The translations under genes were made by a program, and so were the position numbers. Shown here one piece after another: positions 43,524 through 51,625 of a DNA stretch of 57,218 nucleotides. The DNA lies in the NCBI GenBank assembly GCA_018898455.1, contig JAHIJO010000202.1:1-57218 (forward strand), in the 5' to 3' direction. Under the pieces are notes generated by a model. The model searched no databases, had not been told where the DNA came from, and saw only the letters and a list, made by a program, of their open reading frames with translations. The DNA comes from Verrucomicrobiota bacterium. GTDB taxonomy: Bacteria; Verrucomicrobiota; Kiritimatiellia; JAAZAB01. Positions within the stretch are counted from its first letter, which is position 1, and every line of letters begins with the position of its first letter.

Positions 43524-43554
43524 CACTGGAAGCTGGCGCTTCCGGCGTCCAGTG
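43524..43554 (+). repeat. palindrome with alternative stems
   Basis: CACTGGA (43524-43530) pairs with TCCAGTG (43548-43554); GGAAGC (43528-43533) can pair with GCTTCC (43538-43543). The stretch 43335-43580 around it holds no gene that I can support. Confidence 0.5.
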
Positions 43555-43580
43555 AACCCGGGCGTTGGAACCGGAGATAG

Positions 43581-43799
43581 ATGATGGACATAATGGGAGT
43601 ACCGATCTGGAAATATCTACTGGTCGTGCTGGCCATAGCTTTACTGGCCACATCCAGTATTTTCCTCTTTCATCCCATCCCCTCCGCATTCCTCGATCGA
43701 TGTGTCCAGCAGTATATTGGACCGCCGTCGTTACGTATCGAGGTATTAAAACTAGAATCATCTCGGTCAGACGATCCAGGCCGGAAGAGATGCGGATGT
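43581..43799 (+). CDS. possible small membrane protein, ends merged with an antitoxin relic
   Basis: The frame begins MMDIMGVPIWKYLLVVLAIA and continues with a single hydrophobic span (LLATSSIFLFHPIPSAF). It remains open through the antitoxin relic up to 43964, inside a family B repeat. No family recognised. The start of a real small membrane protein fused to junk is one reading; chance is the other. Confidence 0.3.
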
Positions 43800-43868
43800 A
43801 TGAAAGCTAAAGAATTCGATAAAAAATTAGGGGTTACCCGTCAATCTGTGATTCCGCTGAAAAACCCG
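43800..43868 (+). pseudogene. CopG/BrnA-type antitoxin with internal deletion
   Basis: MKAKEFDKK joins directly to LGVTRQSVI. These are the first nine residues and a near-C-terminal segment of a widespread antitoxin family (MKAKEFDKKFD...LDLSKARRP...DKEAKRLGVTRQSIIKVW). About 45-50 residues between are missing. The toxin gene is not adjacent. The deletion is clean and in frame, so the chimera remains open to 43964. Confidence 0.6.
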
Positions 43869-43935
43869 CCGGCCTCAGCCTACTCCGTCGTAGTAAAGTC
43901 CTTGGCTGCGAAGGCCGGGCCGCGGCCGGCTACAG

Positions 43936-43972
43936 ACCTGGCCGCCATGCTATCCGTCGGCTAACGGATTGC
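43936..43972 (+). repeat. palindromic repeat family B, copy 3
   Basis: ACCTGGCCGCC is followed by ATGC and the stem ATCCGTC ggct AACGGAT, ending TGC. It matches copy 1 (23249-23285) at all but a few positions. It directly follows the antitoxin relic. Confidence 0.8.
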
Positions 43973-44001
43973 TAAAATGCCCTGTTATTTTGATGCTGTA
44001 G

Positions 44002-44020
44002 CCGGGGGCGGTGACCCCGG
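44002..44020 (+). repeat. short GC-rich hairpin
   Basis: CCGGGG gcggtga CCCCGG. It lies 40 bases past the end of the ABC permease gene (minus strand) and may stop that transcript, but there is no clear T run. Confidence 0.35.
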
Positions 44021-44059
44021 TTCCGTTCTGCTTGAGGAACAGCGGGCTCGAACCATGGG

Positions 44060-45727
44060 TTAATATTCCCGGGCCAGCAAACTTTTCCGGCCCGCGGCCA
44101 GGGGGGTGATTGTGGTCACGGCTGTGATGACCAGGAGCCAGAGAGCCGCGAGGATCCATCCCCGGCGCAAGGCTTGCTCCGAAAGTTGGTCCATGGTAAA
44201 CGCATGGTACAGTAAGCCGAACGGCAGAATGGCCGCAATCATGTACCCGAGGCTTAACGCCAGGTTCAGCGTGCCGCCGAAGCCGGATACGATGGCCATC
44301 GGGTTCCTTTGTTTCAAATTCAGAAATACGGCGCCCAGTCCCGTTGCCAGCCCGCATAGGGCCGCCGACGTGGCCGCCGCGATCATCAGCCCGGTCAGTT
44401 GAACGCTCCAGGCCACTTTCAGCATTGCGGCGGACACCGCCATCAGCATCAGGCTGATGACCAGCATGATAATCAGTGCCAGGGCAAATTTAATCGCCAG
44501 CACCCGTCCCATCGACATGGGGGAAAGGCCCAGGAGCCAGAACCCCTGGCCTTCCAGGCTCAACTGCGGGTAAACAAAGCGGGAGCAGAACGAGCACATG
44601 ATGGCCGAAAGACTGAACATGTTAAGAAAGGCGATCAGGTTGAGCCACACCGGCGAGAGCAGGTCATAGTGCAGATTACGCAGGTTGAAGAAATACAGCC
44701 CCAGCAGACCGAAAAACAGGAAGCCCTGGGTCCACTGAACCGGGTCGCGGACCAGTAGCCGCAGGTCCTTGAAGATCAGCGCGCGGCAGTCGGGGGCCAG
44801 GAACGAGAACCGGCGTTCGAACCTGTCCAGGAGTCCGTGCCGGGAACGGTCCCGCCGGGGGCTGGTCTGGGTTTTCAGCCAGCCCGTGAAAAAACAGGCC
44901 TGGCCGATGTGCTTAAGCGCCAGCCCGACGACCAGGACGTTGGCGGTCAGGACGCCACAGAACAACAGGCCGCGCACCCACTGGTCCCGCGCCAGCGACA
45001 GGATACCCTCGGCCACCCACCAGCTGGGCCAGAACGGAAACGAGGTCAGCCGGATGCCGGGCACCAGCCGGGAGAGCAGGAACGAGATATCATTGGATTC
45101 CAGGCGGATGACGGGCCGGAACTGGATATAGGCCCAGACGGCGGCCGCCAGCAGGAAGGCGCCGGCCCAGAGCATCGGGCGGAACCGCGGGATCCAGCGC
45201 ACGGCCAGGAGCGTGATCAGCATTCCGAGCTCCGAGCAGAGCACTACGAACGGCGCCGAGAGCAGCAGGGTCCAGAGAATAAACCAGAACGACAGCCGTT
45301 CGTGCATCGCGAAGGCGCCGATAAACGGAATGATGATGCAGAAAAAAGCCCAGGAAGAGATCAGGGCGGTTTCAGCCAGCTTATGGAGGATGATCTCGCC
45401 GTGCGACACTGGACGCAGGAGCAGGAAAGGTATCTCTTCGGACCGGTAGAGCGTGGTGTAGGCCGTGATGATGTTGGAAAGAATCAGCATCAGGCCGAGC
45501 CCGAAGTAAAACAAGGCGAACAGGTGGCGGATAATCAGCACCCCGATGCCGCCCATCGCGCTGAGCGAGTGAAACCCGGAATAGAACAGACCCCAAAGCC
45601 CTGCCAGCAAGCCCAGCCCGAACGCCAGGACGAACAGGATTTTAAAACGCGACTGTTCCCGGGCCAGCCGGCGCAGGTTCAAGAAAACCTGCCGGTCTTT
45701 GCAGAACAGGGCTTGCAAGGGGTTCAT
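44060..45727 (-). CDS. ABC exporter permease (ABC-2-like, large)
   Basis: 555 residues with about 12 hydrophobic segments, for example FKILFVLAFGLGLLAGLWGL, WTLLLSAPFVVLCSELGML, LAIKFALALIIMLVISLMLM and GWILAALWLLVITAVTTITP. The cytoplasmic motif TLYRSEEIPFLLLRPVSHGE is typical of ABC-2-type exporters. Its partner ATPase is most likely the one at 47745-48482, although a DUF3604 gene lies between. The substrate is unknown. No ribosome site is evident before the ATG. Confidence 0.8.
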   Translation of the reverse strand: MNPLQALFCKDRQVFLNLRRLAREQSRFKILFVLAFGLGLLAGLWGLFYSGFHSLSAMGGIGVLIIRHLFALFYFGLGLMLILSNIITAYTTLYRSEEIPFLLLRPVSHGEIILHKLAETALISSWAFFCIIIPFIGAFAMHERLSFWFILWTLLLSAPFVVLCSELGMLITLLAVRWIPRFRPMLWAGAFLLAAAVWAYIQFRPVIRLESNDISFLLSRLVPGIRLTSFPFWPSWWVAEGILSLARDQWVRGLLFCGVLTANVLVVGLALKHIGQACFFTGWLKTQTSPRRDRSRHGLLDRFERRFSFLAPDCRALIFKDLRLLVRDPVQWTQGFLFFGLLGLYFFNLRNLHYDLLSPVWLNLIAFLNMFSLSAIMCSFCSRFVYPQLSLEGQGFWLLGLSPMSMGRVLAIKFALALIIMLVISLMLMAVSAAMLKVAWSVQLTGLMIAAATSAALCGLATGLGAVFLNLKQRNPMAIVSGFGGTLNLALSLGYMIAAILPFGLLYHAFTMDQLSEQALRRGWILAALWLLVITAVTTITPLAAGRKSLLAREY

Positions 45728-45750
45728 CGTGTTACATCAATCATTAATCG

Positions 45751-47712
45751 TTAAGGTAATAAATACGGACCGCCCACGAGATAACCGTTGCCCGAGAACC
45801 AGACGTACCAGCCGTTGTTATAGACCGCGGGATCAGCCTTGCCGTCGCCGTCGAAATCGCCGGCCAGCGGTACCCCCGTGACGGCGTTTAAAGGATAAGG
45901 TCCATAAGGTTGATAGCCGCCGGATGAAAACCATACCGTCCAGACACCGGCAATATACATGGCCGGGTCCGCTTTGTGATCCCCATCAAAGTCAGCGGCA
46001 ACCGGGATGCCGTTACTGACGGATAGCGCATAGGGACCTTGCAGTAAGAAACCGCCGGATGAAAAGGCAGCATACCAGCCGTTGTTGTTATAAAGGGCCG
46101 GATCCGCGATACCGTCGCCATCGAAATCCGCAGCCAGTGCCAGACCCGCTTGGCCCAGAGCATAAGGACCGCCAGGCTGATAACCGGCAGTGGAGAACCA
46201 GACGGTCCAATTGCCGTTGGAAACCACGGCGGGATCGGCCTTGCCGTCCCCGTCGAAATCGCCAGCGGTAGCAAAGCCCTGTCCGCCCAGGGCATAAGGT
46301 CCCGAATAAGCATAGCCGTTGCCGGACAGCCAGGCCGACCAGGCGCCATTGGAAAATGATGCGATATCCGAGAGGCGGTCGGCATCGAAATCGGCGATAA
46401 TCGGCGTGGCGCTATTCCCCTCAATCCAAATCGGCGAGGAGAAAGCCAGTTCCGGGGCGTTAGTGGTCGCCACCGGCGTGTTGGTGTTGTTGTCGCCGAA
46501 TACGCGCAGGGTTGGTGCCTGGTACACTTTGACGCGGTAGTAGGACCAGGGCTCAACGTCTGCGGCAACGTAATCGAGGGTCACCGGGTCGTTGGATGAT
46601 ACGTTGGAAAACGCCTTTTCGTAAATGTTGGAGGCATTGTGGATGATGACTATTTTGTCAATGCCGGCAGTGTCGCCCTTGGCGGTAATGTGCAACATAC
46701 AGGGAAGCGCAGCGCCCTGATAGGAGGCCGTTCCGCCCATGACCAGGTTGTTGGTTCCGTAAGTGGCGGAAAAGCGGAGCTGAATGCGGGCGCCGGTCGT
46801 CCCGTAGGTTCGTTTGTTGAGCAGGGCGTCAAAAATAGCGTCGCGTGATTTTTCAGCGGCGAGCACGGCCACCAGGCCGCCCGTATAGGGACCTTCCCAT
46901 TCGGAGACGTTGTTGGTGATTTCTTCCACGGCGCCCGGGGTACCCTTGTGATTGTCGGTGGAGCCGGTGATGCCCAGTTTATAACCGGCATCATGATTGC
47001 CCTGGGTCCAGCGCATCAAGGCGGCATCCACGGATTTGTCGACCTGGAATTGATAGACCGGATATTCACAACCGGCTGTTTCTGAATTTCCGTGGGCGGA
47101 GAAGATTTCCACGGCCGGCTGCTGCGCGGCGTTGACCTGATCCCAATCGGTGGACATGTCAATAGTGGATTCCTCCTCGTGAGTGGAGGCGCCTTTGGCC
47201 GGATGATGCGGGATCGTGATGTAATCATATCCGTCCAGTGCGGCCCAGAGTGCGGCCGCATTGGAGGCGCTGTGCGGGCCTTCGAAAGGAATCGGATAAG
47301 CCGGGGAGCCGCTCACCGTGCGGAAGATGACGCATTTATGGCCGTAGCCCGTGGCGGTATCGGTCACGTTCTTGGAATTCGTATATTCAAAACCGAGAAG
47401 GACCACGAAATTTGGCGAATCATTTTTCTGATTACAGATGATTTTTGTTTGAAGCCAGTCGGTGACCTGCATCAATTCCGCATGGTCGGTTACCGCCGCA
47501 AAATCCAGGCCGGCATTGTATCGCGCGTAATCCAGGGCAACATTGGGCGGACAATTGCTGTAGCCATGGAGGGGGACGTCAAAGGAATAGGATGAATGAC
47601 AATGCATGTCACCCCAGAAAATGGAATAATCATCGGCCGGATAGGACCAGCCGCTGGAACTGTTCAAAGCCATTAGCACGGTCATCATGACTTCGAAACG
47701 ATTGAATGACAT
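45751..47712 (-). CDS. secreted DUF3604/PHP-like protein with C-terminal VWFS/FG-GAP-like repeats
   Basis: 653 residues. The N-terminus is hydrophobic with a likely signal peptide. The first 390 residues are a PHP-type metal-binding domain of DUF3604 kind: FWGDMHCHSSYSFDVP (HxH), AGLDFAAVTDHAELM, ITIPHHPAKGA, LGITGSTDNHKGTPG. From about residue 430 five repeats of some 44 residues follow. Each has DFDGDGKADPA (a DxDxDG Ca-binding loop), NGxWxVWFSxxGY and GPYxL, and they should form a beta-propeller or rod. GAGGAG stands six bases before the ATG. The gene sits between an ABC ATPase and its probable permease in one operon. Confidence 0.8.
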   Translation of the reverse strand: MSFNRFEVMMTVLMALNSSSGWSYPADDYSIFWGDMHCHSSYSFDVPLHGYSNCPPNVALDYARYNAGLDFAAVTDHAELMQVTDWLQTKIICNQKNDSPNFVVLLGFEYTNSKNVTDTATGYGHKCVIFRTVSGSPAYPIPFEGPHSASNAAALWAALDGYDYITIPHHPAKGASTHEEESTIDMSTDWDQVNAAQQPAVEIFSAHGNSETAGCEYPVYQFQVDKSVDAALMRWTQGNHDAGYKLGITGSTDNHKGTPGAVEEITNNVSEWEGPYTGGLVAVLAAEKSRDAIFDALLNKRTYGTTGARIQLRFSATYGTNNLVMGGTASYQGAALPCMLHITAKGDTAGIDKIVIIHNASNIYEKAFSNVSSNDPVTLDYVAADVEPWSYYRVKVYQAPTLRVFGDNNTNTPVATTNAPELAFSSPIWIEGNSATPIIADFDADRLSDIASFSNGAWSAWLSGNGYAYSGPYALGGQGFATAGDFDGDGKADPAVVSNGNWTVWFSTAGYQPGGPYALGQAGLALAADFDGDGIADPALYNNNGWYAAFSSGGFLLQGPYALSVSNGIPVAADFDGDHKADPAMYIAGVWTVWFSSGGYQPYGPYPLNAVTGVPLAGDFDGDGKADPAVYNNGWYVWFSGNGYLVGGPYLLP

Positions 47713-47744
47713 GGCATCCTCCTCTGGGTATCAATAAGGACCTA

Positions 47745-48482
47745 TTATTGAAAAACGGGCGGGTCGGGCTGGGTTAAGAACAAGAATATATCCTCCAATT
47801 GACCCTGGACGGAACTTTGGGTCTTTAATTCGTTCAAAGTGCCCAGCGCCACGAGCCGGCCGTCGGCAATGATACCGATGCGGTCGGCCAGGTGCTCCGC
47901 CAGCGCCAGGATGTGGGTGGTGAAGAATATGGTCATGCCCTCCCTGGCTTTCCGCCGGAGCAGGTCACGGATGAGCCGGATGCTGAAGGGGTCCAGGCCG
48001 ACAAACGGTTCATCCACGAACAGTACTTTCGGTTCATGCAGAAATGTCACGGCGTAAATCACCCGTTGGCGGAAGCCGTGGGACAGATCCTTAATCAGGC
48101 AGTGAGCGTAATCGTTTAAACCGAACAGGCGGAACGCCGATTCCCGTTCCGCCAGAACCCGATCGCGCGGAATCCGGTACAGGTCGCCGATGAATGCGAA
48201 AAATTCCGAGGGCGTCAGCCGCTCGTACAGAAAGGGCGAATCCGGGATATAGCCGATCAACGGTCGGGTCGCCGCGAGCCGGCGCTGGAGATCCAGACCG
48301 GCGAGCCGGATCTGTCCCGATGTCGGCCGCAGGAGCCCGCACAAGAGCTTGATCGTCGTGGTCTTGCCGGCGCCGTTCGGGCCCAGGAAACAGAAAAGTT
48401 CACCCCGGAGAATGGACAGGGAAAGATCCTTAACCGCTTCGACCGGTCCGAACGATTTCGATACATGTTCCAATTCGATCAT
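47745..48482 (-). CDS. ABC transporter ATP-binding protein
   Basis: 245 residues. Walker A is GPNGAGKTTTIKLLCG, the signature is a variant LSHGFRQR in place of LSGGQ-type, and Walker B is KVLFVDEPFVGLDP. The H-loop is IFFTTHILALAEHL. It belongs to the ABC-2 exporter (CcmA/NatA-like) class. The start lies two bases after the transglutaminase stop codon, so it is translationally linked. The permease is expected to be the 555-residue protein downstream. Confidence 0.93.
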   Translation of the reverse strand: MIELEHVSKSFGPVEAVKDLSLSILRGELFCFLGPNGAGKTTTIKLLCGLLRPTSGQIRLAGLDLQRRLAATRPLIGYIPDSPFLYERLTPSEFFAFIGDLYRIPRDRVLAERESAFRLFGLNDYAHCLIKDLSHGFRQRVIYAVTFLHEPKVLFVDEPFVGLDPFSIRLIRDLLRRKAREGMTIFFTTHILALAEHLADRIGIIADGRLVALGTLNELKTQSSVQGQLEDIFLFLTQPDPPVFQ

Positions 48483-48484
48483 GG

Positions 48485-49993
48485 TTATTCTTCCGCCACT
48501 ATATCCACCCGGGCCCGGCCGAGCAAGCCCAGCAATTTGATCTGGTCCGCCAGTTCACCCGTCATCAGGGAAATATGGGTGGCATCCACGGTCACCTGGC
48601 CCAAGGTGGGATCCATTTCCACCCAGGCGCCGACATATACCGAGGGCCAGGCATGGTAATAAAAGGCTCCTTCCGGCCGGCCGGGCATTTCAGCGTAAAC
48701 CAGGCCTACGTGGATGCGGGCGGGCAGGCCGGCCGCACGGGCCAGCGCCACGAATAAATAAGTGTGCTCGTTGCAGTCGCCTTCCATTTTCTGCAGAACG
48801 TCCAGGGCCGATGGCAGGCTGATCGCCGACTGCTTTTTAACGTTGCGATAGACCCAGGCGTAAATCGCCGTGGCGGCGTCCCAGCTGTCGGTCCGATTGC
48901 CGATGACGGTTTTGGCCTGACGCACCAGGTCGGGGTGTCCGGACTGGATGAACGCCGATGGATTCAGCCAGGGGCGATATTCGCCGGGAACTGGGCCCAG
49001 CGGCTGACGATGGACGGGTGGAAGTTGGGCAAGGAGCGTTACGTGGAGGCTGTTCGTTCCCTGGAGGTCGATCTTCTGGCGGGGGCCGGCCATTGCTTGC
49101 GGGTCAAGCCCCGCTCCGTAAAGGACGAGTTGAATTTTGCGGCAATCGCGGGGATTGGCGAGAAATCCACGGCAGGGAACGGCCAGGGAAAGCAACATGT
49201 CTTCAGCCTGGGCGGCGTCCTGTTTGAAGGCCATGGCTTTCTCGGGCGAGCAGGCTTGAAGCGTCCAGCCGAATGGCGTTTCCTGCCGGAGGATGCGTCC
49301 TTCGGCGTCGATCCAGGACAGCGTTTCCAGTCCCTGGTAGACGAGCTTCAGAACCGTGGTTTCCCGGTCCTGGCCGTCAAGCTGGAACGGTTCCCGGCGC
49401 AGGGCCTGGACGCTGAGGTCGGAGGTTGTCATCGACAGGGGATCGAACGTCCGCAGTTGGAGCGACTGTCCCGGCTGAAGTCGGCGCATGGCCATTTCCG
49501 TCATGGGGGAATACAGGATGACATCATCGGGGATCGTTAGCTGGAGCGTTTGTTCTCCGCCGGCCGTGCGCACCCGGGCGCGGAATGCGGCGGCGCCGCT
49601 CCGTTCGCCGTCGAGGCGGGTGGTATAGACCGAGGAATTCATTACCGCGAAAAATTTCTGAAGGCGATACCGGGCGTCCAGCGTGGCGCCGGCAGAGACC
49701 TTGACCCACTGGGTCAGGCCCATCATCTTCAGGTTCAGGAACGTGACGTTGTTGACCATGTACGACTCCTCGGGCGACTCCACGCGGCTGTCCACCCACG
49801 TGTGGCTGTAGCCGATGGGTGTTTCCTTGAAAAGCACCTGCATCCAGGAATCGACGATGAATGGTCCATCCTGCAGCAGGGCCTGATATCCGAAGCCGGG
49901 TGTGGAAAACCATTCCGGGAAGGCCTCGTAGCGGACCAGCCACCCGGTCATGACCAGCCAGAAAATGACGATGGCAATGGAACGGAGCTTCAT
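48485..49993 (-). CDS. membrane-anchored transglutaminase-like protease/amidase
   Basis: 502 residues. One N-terminal membrane span (IAIVIFWLVMTGWLV) puts the rest in the periplasm. The C-terminal transglutaminase core holds GDCNEHTYLFVALARAAGLP (Cys), AFYYHAWPSVYVG (His) and WVEMDPTLGQ (Asp), the full catalytic triad. The middle part (residues about 50-330) is beta-rich and of unknown kind. Bacterial proteins of this type usually act as proteases or peptide-crosslink enzymes. Its ATG overlaps the methyltransferase TGA (ATGA), and the ABC ATPase follows after two bases. The operon suggests processing of something exported by the ABC system. Confidence 0.85.
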   Translation of the reverse strand: MKLRSIAIVIFWLVMTGWLVRYEAFPEWFSTPGFGYQALLQDGPFIVDSWMQVLFKETPIGYSHTWVDSRVESPEESYMVNNVTFLNLKMMGLTQWVKVSAGATLDARYRLQKFFAVMNSSVYTTRLDGERSGAAAFRARVRTAGGEQTLQLTIPDDVILYSPMTEMAMRRLQPGQSLQLRTFDPLSMTTSDLSVQALRREPFQLDGQDRETTVLKLVYQGLETLSWIDAEGRILRQETPFGWTLQACSPEKAMAFKQDAAQAEDMLLSLAVPCRGFLANPRDCRKIQLVLYGAGLDPQAMAGPRQKIDLQGTNSLHVTLLAQLPPVHRQPLGPVPGEYRPWLNPSAFIQSGHPDLVRQAKTVIGNRTDSWDAATAIYAWVYRNVKKQSAISLPSALDVLQKMEGDCNEHTYLFVALARAAGLPARIHVGLVYAEMPGRPEGAFYYHAWPSVYVGAWVEMDPTLGQVTVDATHISLMTGELADQIKLLGLLGRARVDIVAEE

Positions 49994-50874
49994 TCTTTGG
50001 CCGCCTGGACATAGGTGGTTGATGCCAGAAAGTGGGCGTTGGGATTCCTGGCCATAATCCGGCGGTCAAGAGGACGGATAGCGGCGCTGAACAGACGAAG
50101 CCCCCCCTTGACCCCGGACCGAAGCCACCGATAGGGCAGGAAGTCGCATCCGCTCGTGATAAGTTCGGTCAGTGCGAAAACGGGTCCGACACATACTCCC
50201 GAGGAAACCAGGTTGAAGCCGGCGCGGAGGAAAAGCTGTTGATGTCCGATCAGGGTGAAGTTCTGATAGTGATTGGGGAATCCATGAAACCATTGCAGGA
50301 AAGGAGTGGCGGAGAACAGTCGGCTTCCGGGTTTCAGGGTTCGATGCATCTCCCTGACCGCTTTGTCCGGGAACTCGAGATGCTCGATAACCGCTTCACA
50401 GTAGATCGCATCCACGGCATTGTCGGCATAAGGGAGAGCATAGACGTCGCCCACCACGTCCACATTTGGGAAGAGATCGATATTCAGATTGACCAGATTG
50501 GAATGAACGCGAGTTGGGCCTCCGCCGACGGACAGGCAGAGAGCTTCAAGCGGTTGGGTCCCGACGGTTTCCTGAAAGGCCTCGTTGGCTAGGGGGTTCC
50601 GGTGATCTCCGCCTAACGAGGTAAATCTGGCGAAGCCGGATTTGGGCTTGCCGGGATTGTTATGGCCGGAATATTCGCGTTGCATCCAGCCGTTAAGCTG
50701 GGAAAGGTATTCGGTTTGCCGATCCGGGTTGACCAATATCGGAACCCCTTGAATTAATGGGTAAACAAAACGCCCGTCCAGGCTGCGCAGCCGGTTATCT
50801 TCGATTACCAGCCGCTGGCGCGTGACGGGGCAAACAAGACGTCCGTCCGCAATCTGTTTTTTGACGTTCAGCAT
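49990..50874 (-). CDS. SAM-dependent methyltransferase with Trm112-like N-terminus
   Basis: 294 residues. The start resembles a Trm112p-like zinc-binding-type domain (GRLVCPVTRQRLVIEDNRLR, FVYPLIQGVPILVNPD), though with only one Cys left. The methyltransferase part has LCLSVGGGPT (SAM loop), VDVVGDVYALPYADNAVDAI and EAVIEHLEFPDKAVREMHRT. It is a class I enzyme of the UbiE/Methyltransf_11 kind. The frame extends to 50937, but that extension (VYLYGKG) is part of a dispersed repeat, so ATG 50874 is preferred. It is first in the operon, coupled by ATGA to the transglutaminase. Confidence 0.8.
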   Translation of the reverse strand: MLNVKKQIADGRLVCPVTRQRLVIEDNRLRSLDGRFVYPLIQGVPILVNPDRQTEYLSQLNGWMQREYSGHNNPGKPKSGFARFTSLGGDHRNPLANEAFQETVGTQPLEALCLSVGGGPTRVHSNLVNLNIDLFPNVDVVGDVYALPYADNAVDAIYCEAVIEHLEFPDKAVREMHRTLKPGSRLFSATPFLQWFHGFPNHYQNFTLIGHQQLFLRAGFNLVSSGVCVGPVFALTELITSGCDFLPYRWLRSGVKGGLRLFSAAIRPLDRRIMARNPNAHFLASTTYVQAAKE

Positions 50875-50926
50875 GGATCTGCTCTCATGGACGATACTGC
50901 TAAGCCCATTGATGGACCCTTTCCCG

Positions 50927-50946
50927 TAAAGATACACGTTTTTGCG
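50927..50946 (+). repeat. dispersed repeat C, half copy
   Basis: TAAAGATACACGTTTTTGCG is identical to the reverse complement of 55492-55511, which is part of a full hairpin there. Here the second half of the hairpin is degenerate. It lies just upstream of the methyltransferase gene. A 20-base exact match is not expected by chance in 57 kb. Confidence 0.7.
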
Positions 50947-51102
50947 ATGATGTTTTTATTTCCGCCAGGCCGCCACCACGGACTGGCGGATGCGCCGCGC
51001 CGGGATCACGCGTGCTCCGTTTGAGTTGCGGGCAAAAGCCTGCCTTAAGAATTTTCGCCAAGGATTGCTGCGCCGTTTGTCTTGCGGGGCAAGCGGTGAT
51101 GA

Positions 51103-51600
51103 TCAGGATGCGCCGGAGCGCAGGTCGGCGGACAGCTTGCTCAGGAAGACGATATGTTTCCATTCCTCTTGAATGATGGCGTCGAGCTTTGCCTGGCCCA
51201 GCGCCGGCGGCACCAGTGGCTTCATGCCGGTGTAAAAGACAATGGAGTCCTTTTCCATGCGGGTGGCTATGCCGAGGATGTGTTCCAGCGAATCATTGCC
51301 GCTGAGAAGCGTCGTGGGGTCCTGATCCACGTTGAATACGCGGCGGTCGGCCATGGCTTTCAGGTATAGCGTGCTCTCATCAGCGGGATCATAGGTTAGC
51401 GGTTCCGATGCGCGGGCATCCAGTTGCCGGCGCATACCGGTGAAAATGGCCAGGTGACCATCCTCCTGCTCGGCAAGGGTCAATAGCAGGCGATCGGATT
51501 TGGGGTTAAGTTTGGCCGCCGCGCGATAGAATGCACTTCCATTGCGTTCGATCTGCTCGGCCATCTCAAGGATTTCTGCGGCGGTGAATTGGATTGCCAT
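51103..51600 (-). CDS. rubrerythrin/ferritin-like di-iron protein
   Basis: 165 residues. Two helix pairs carry Glu motifs: EQIERNGSAFYRAAA, LLLTLAEQEDGHLAIF (EQED-H), SIVFYTGMKPL and IIQEEWKHIVFLSKL (EEWKH). This is the four-helix di-iron arrangement of rubrerythrin-like proteins, without a rubredoxin domain. It likely handles peroxide or iron. The frame is open upstream into the next gene, but ATG 51600 starts the family fold (MAIQFTAAEIL). It lies 25 bases after the outer-membrane protein gene. Confidence 0.8.
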   Translation of the reverse strand: MAIQFTAAEILEMAEQIERNGSAFYRAAAKLNPKSDRLLLTLAEQEDGHLAIFTGMRRQLDARASEPLTYDPADESTLYLKAMADRRVFNVDQDPTTLLSGNDSLEHILGIATRMEKDSIVFYTGMKPLVPPALGQAKLDAIIQEEWKHIVFLSKLSADLRSGAS

Positions 51601-51625
51601 TCTGTGCCTTGGTAAATAATCCAGG

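Noticed and set aside
43981-44060. tRNA-like look of a GC-rich stem followed by a GGCTCGAACC-like string
   Set aside because: No cloverleaf with proper arm spacing can be drawn.
44837-45754. 305-codon plus-strand frame rich in Gln, Asp and Arg
   Set aside because: It is antisense to a clear multi-span ABC permease; low-complexity composition reflects the antisense of hydrophobic codons.
50900-51163. 87-codon minus-strand frame between the methyltransferase and rubrerythrin-like genes
   Set aside because: It overlaps both the rubrerythrin-like gene end and the repeat at 50927, and its sequence is featureless.
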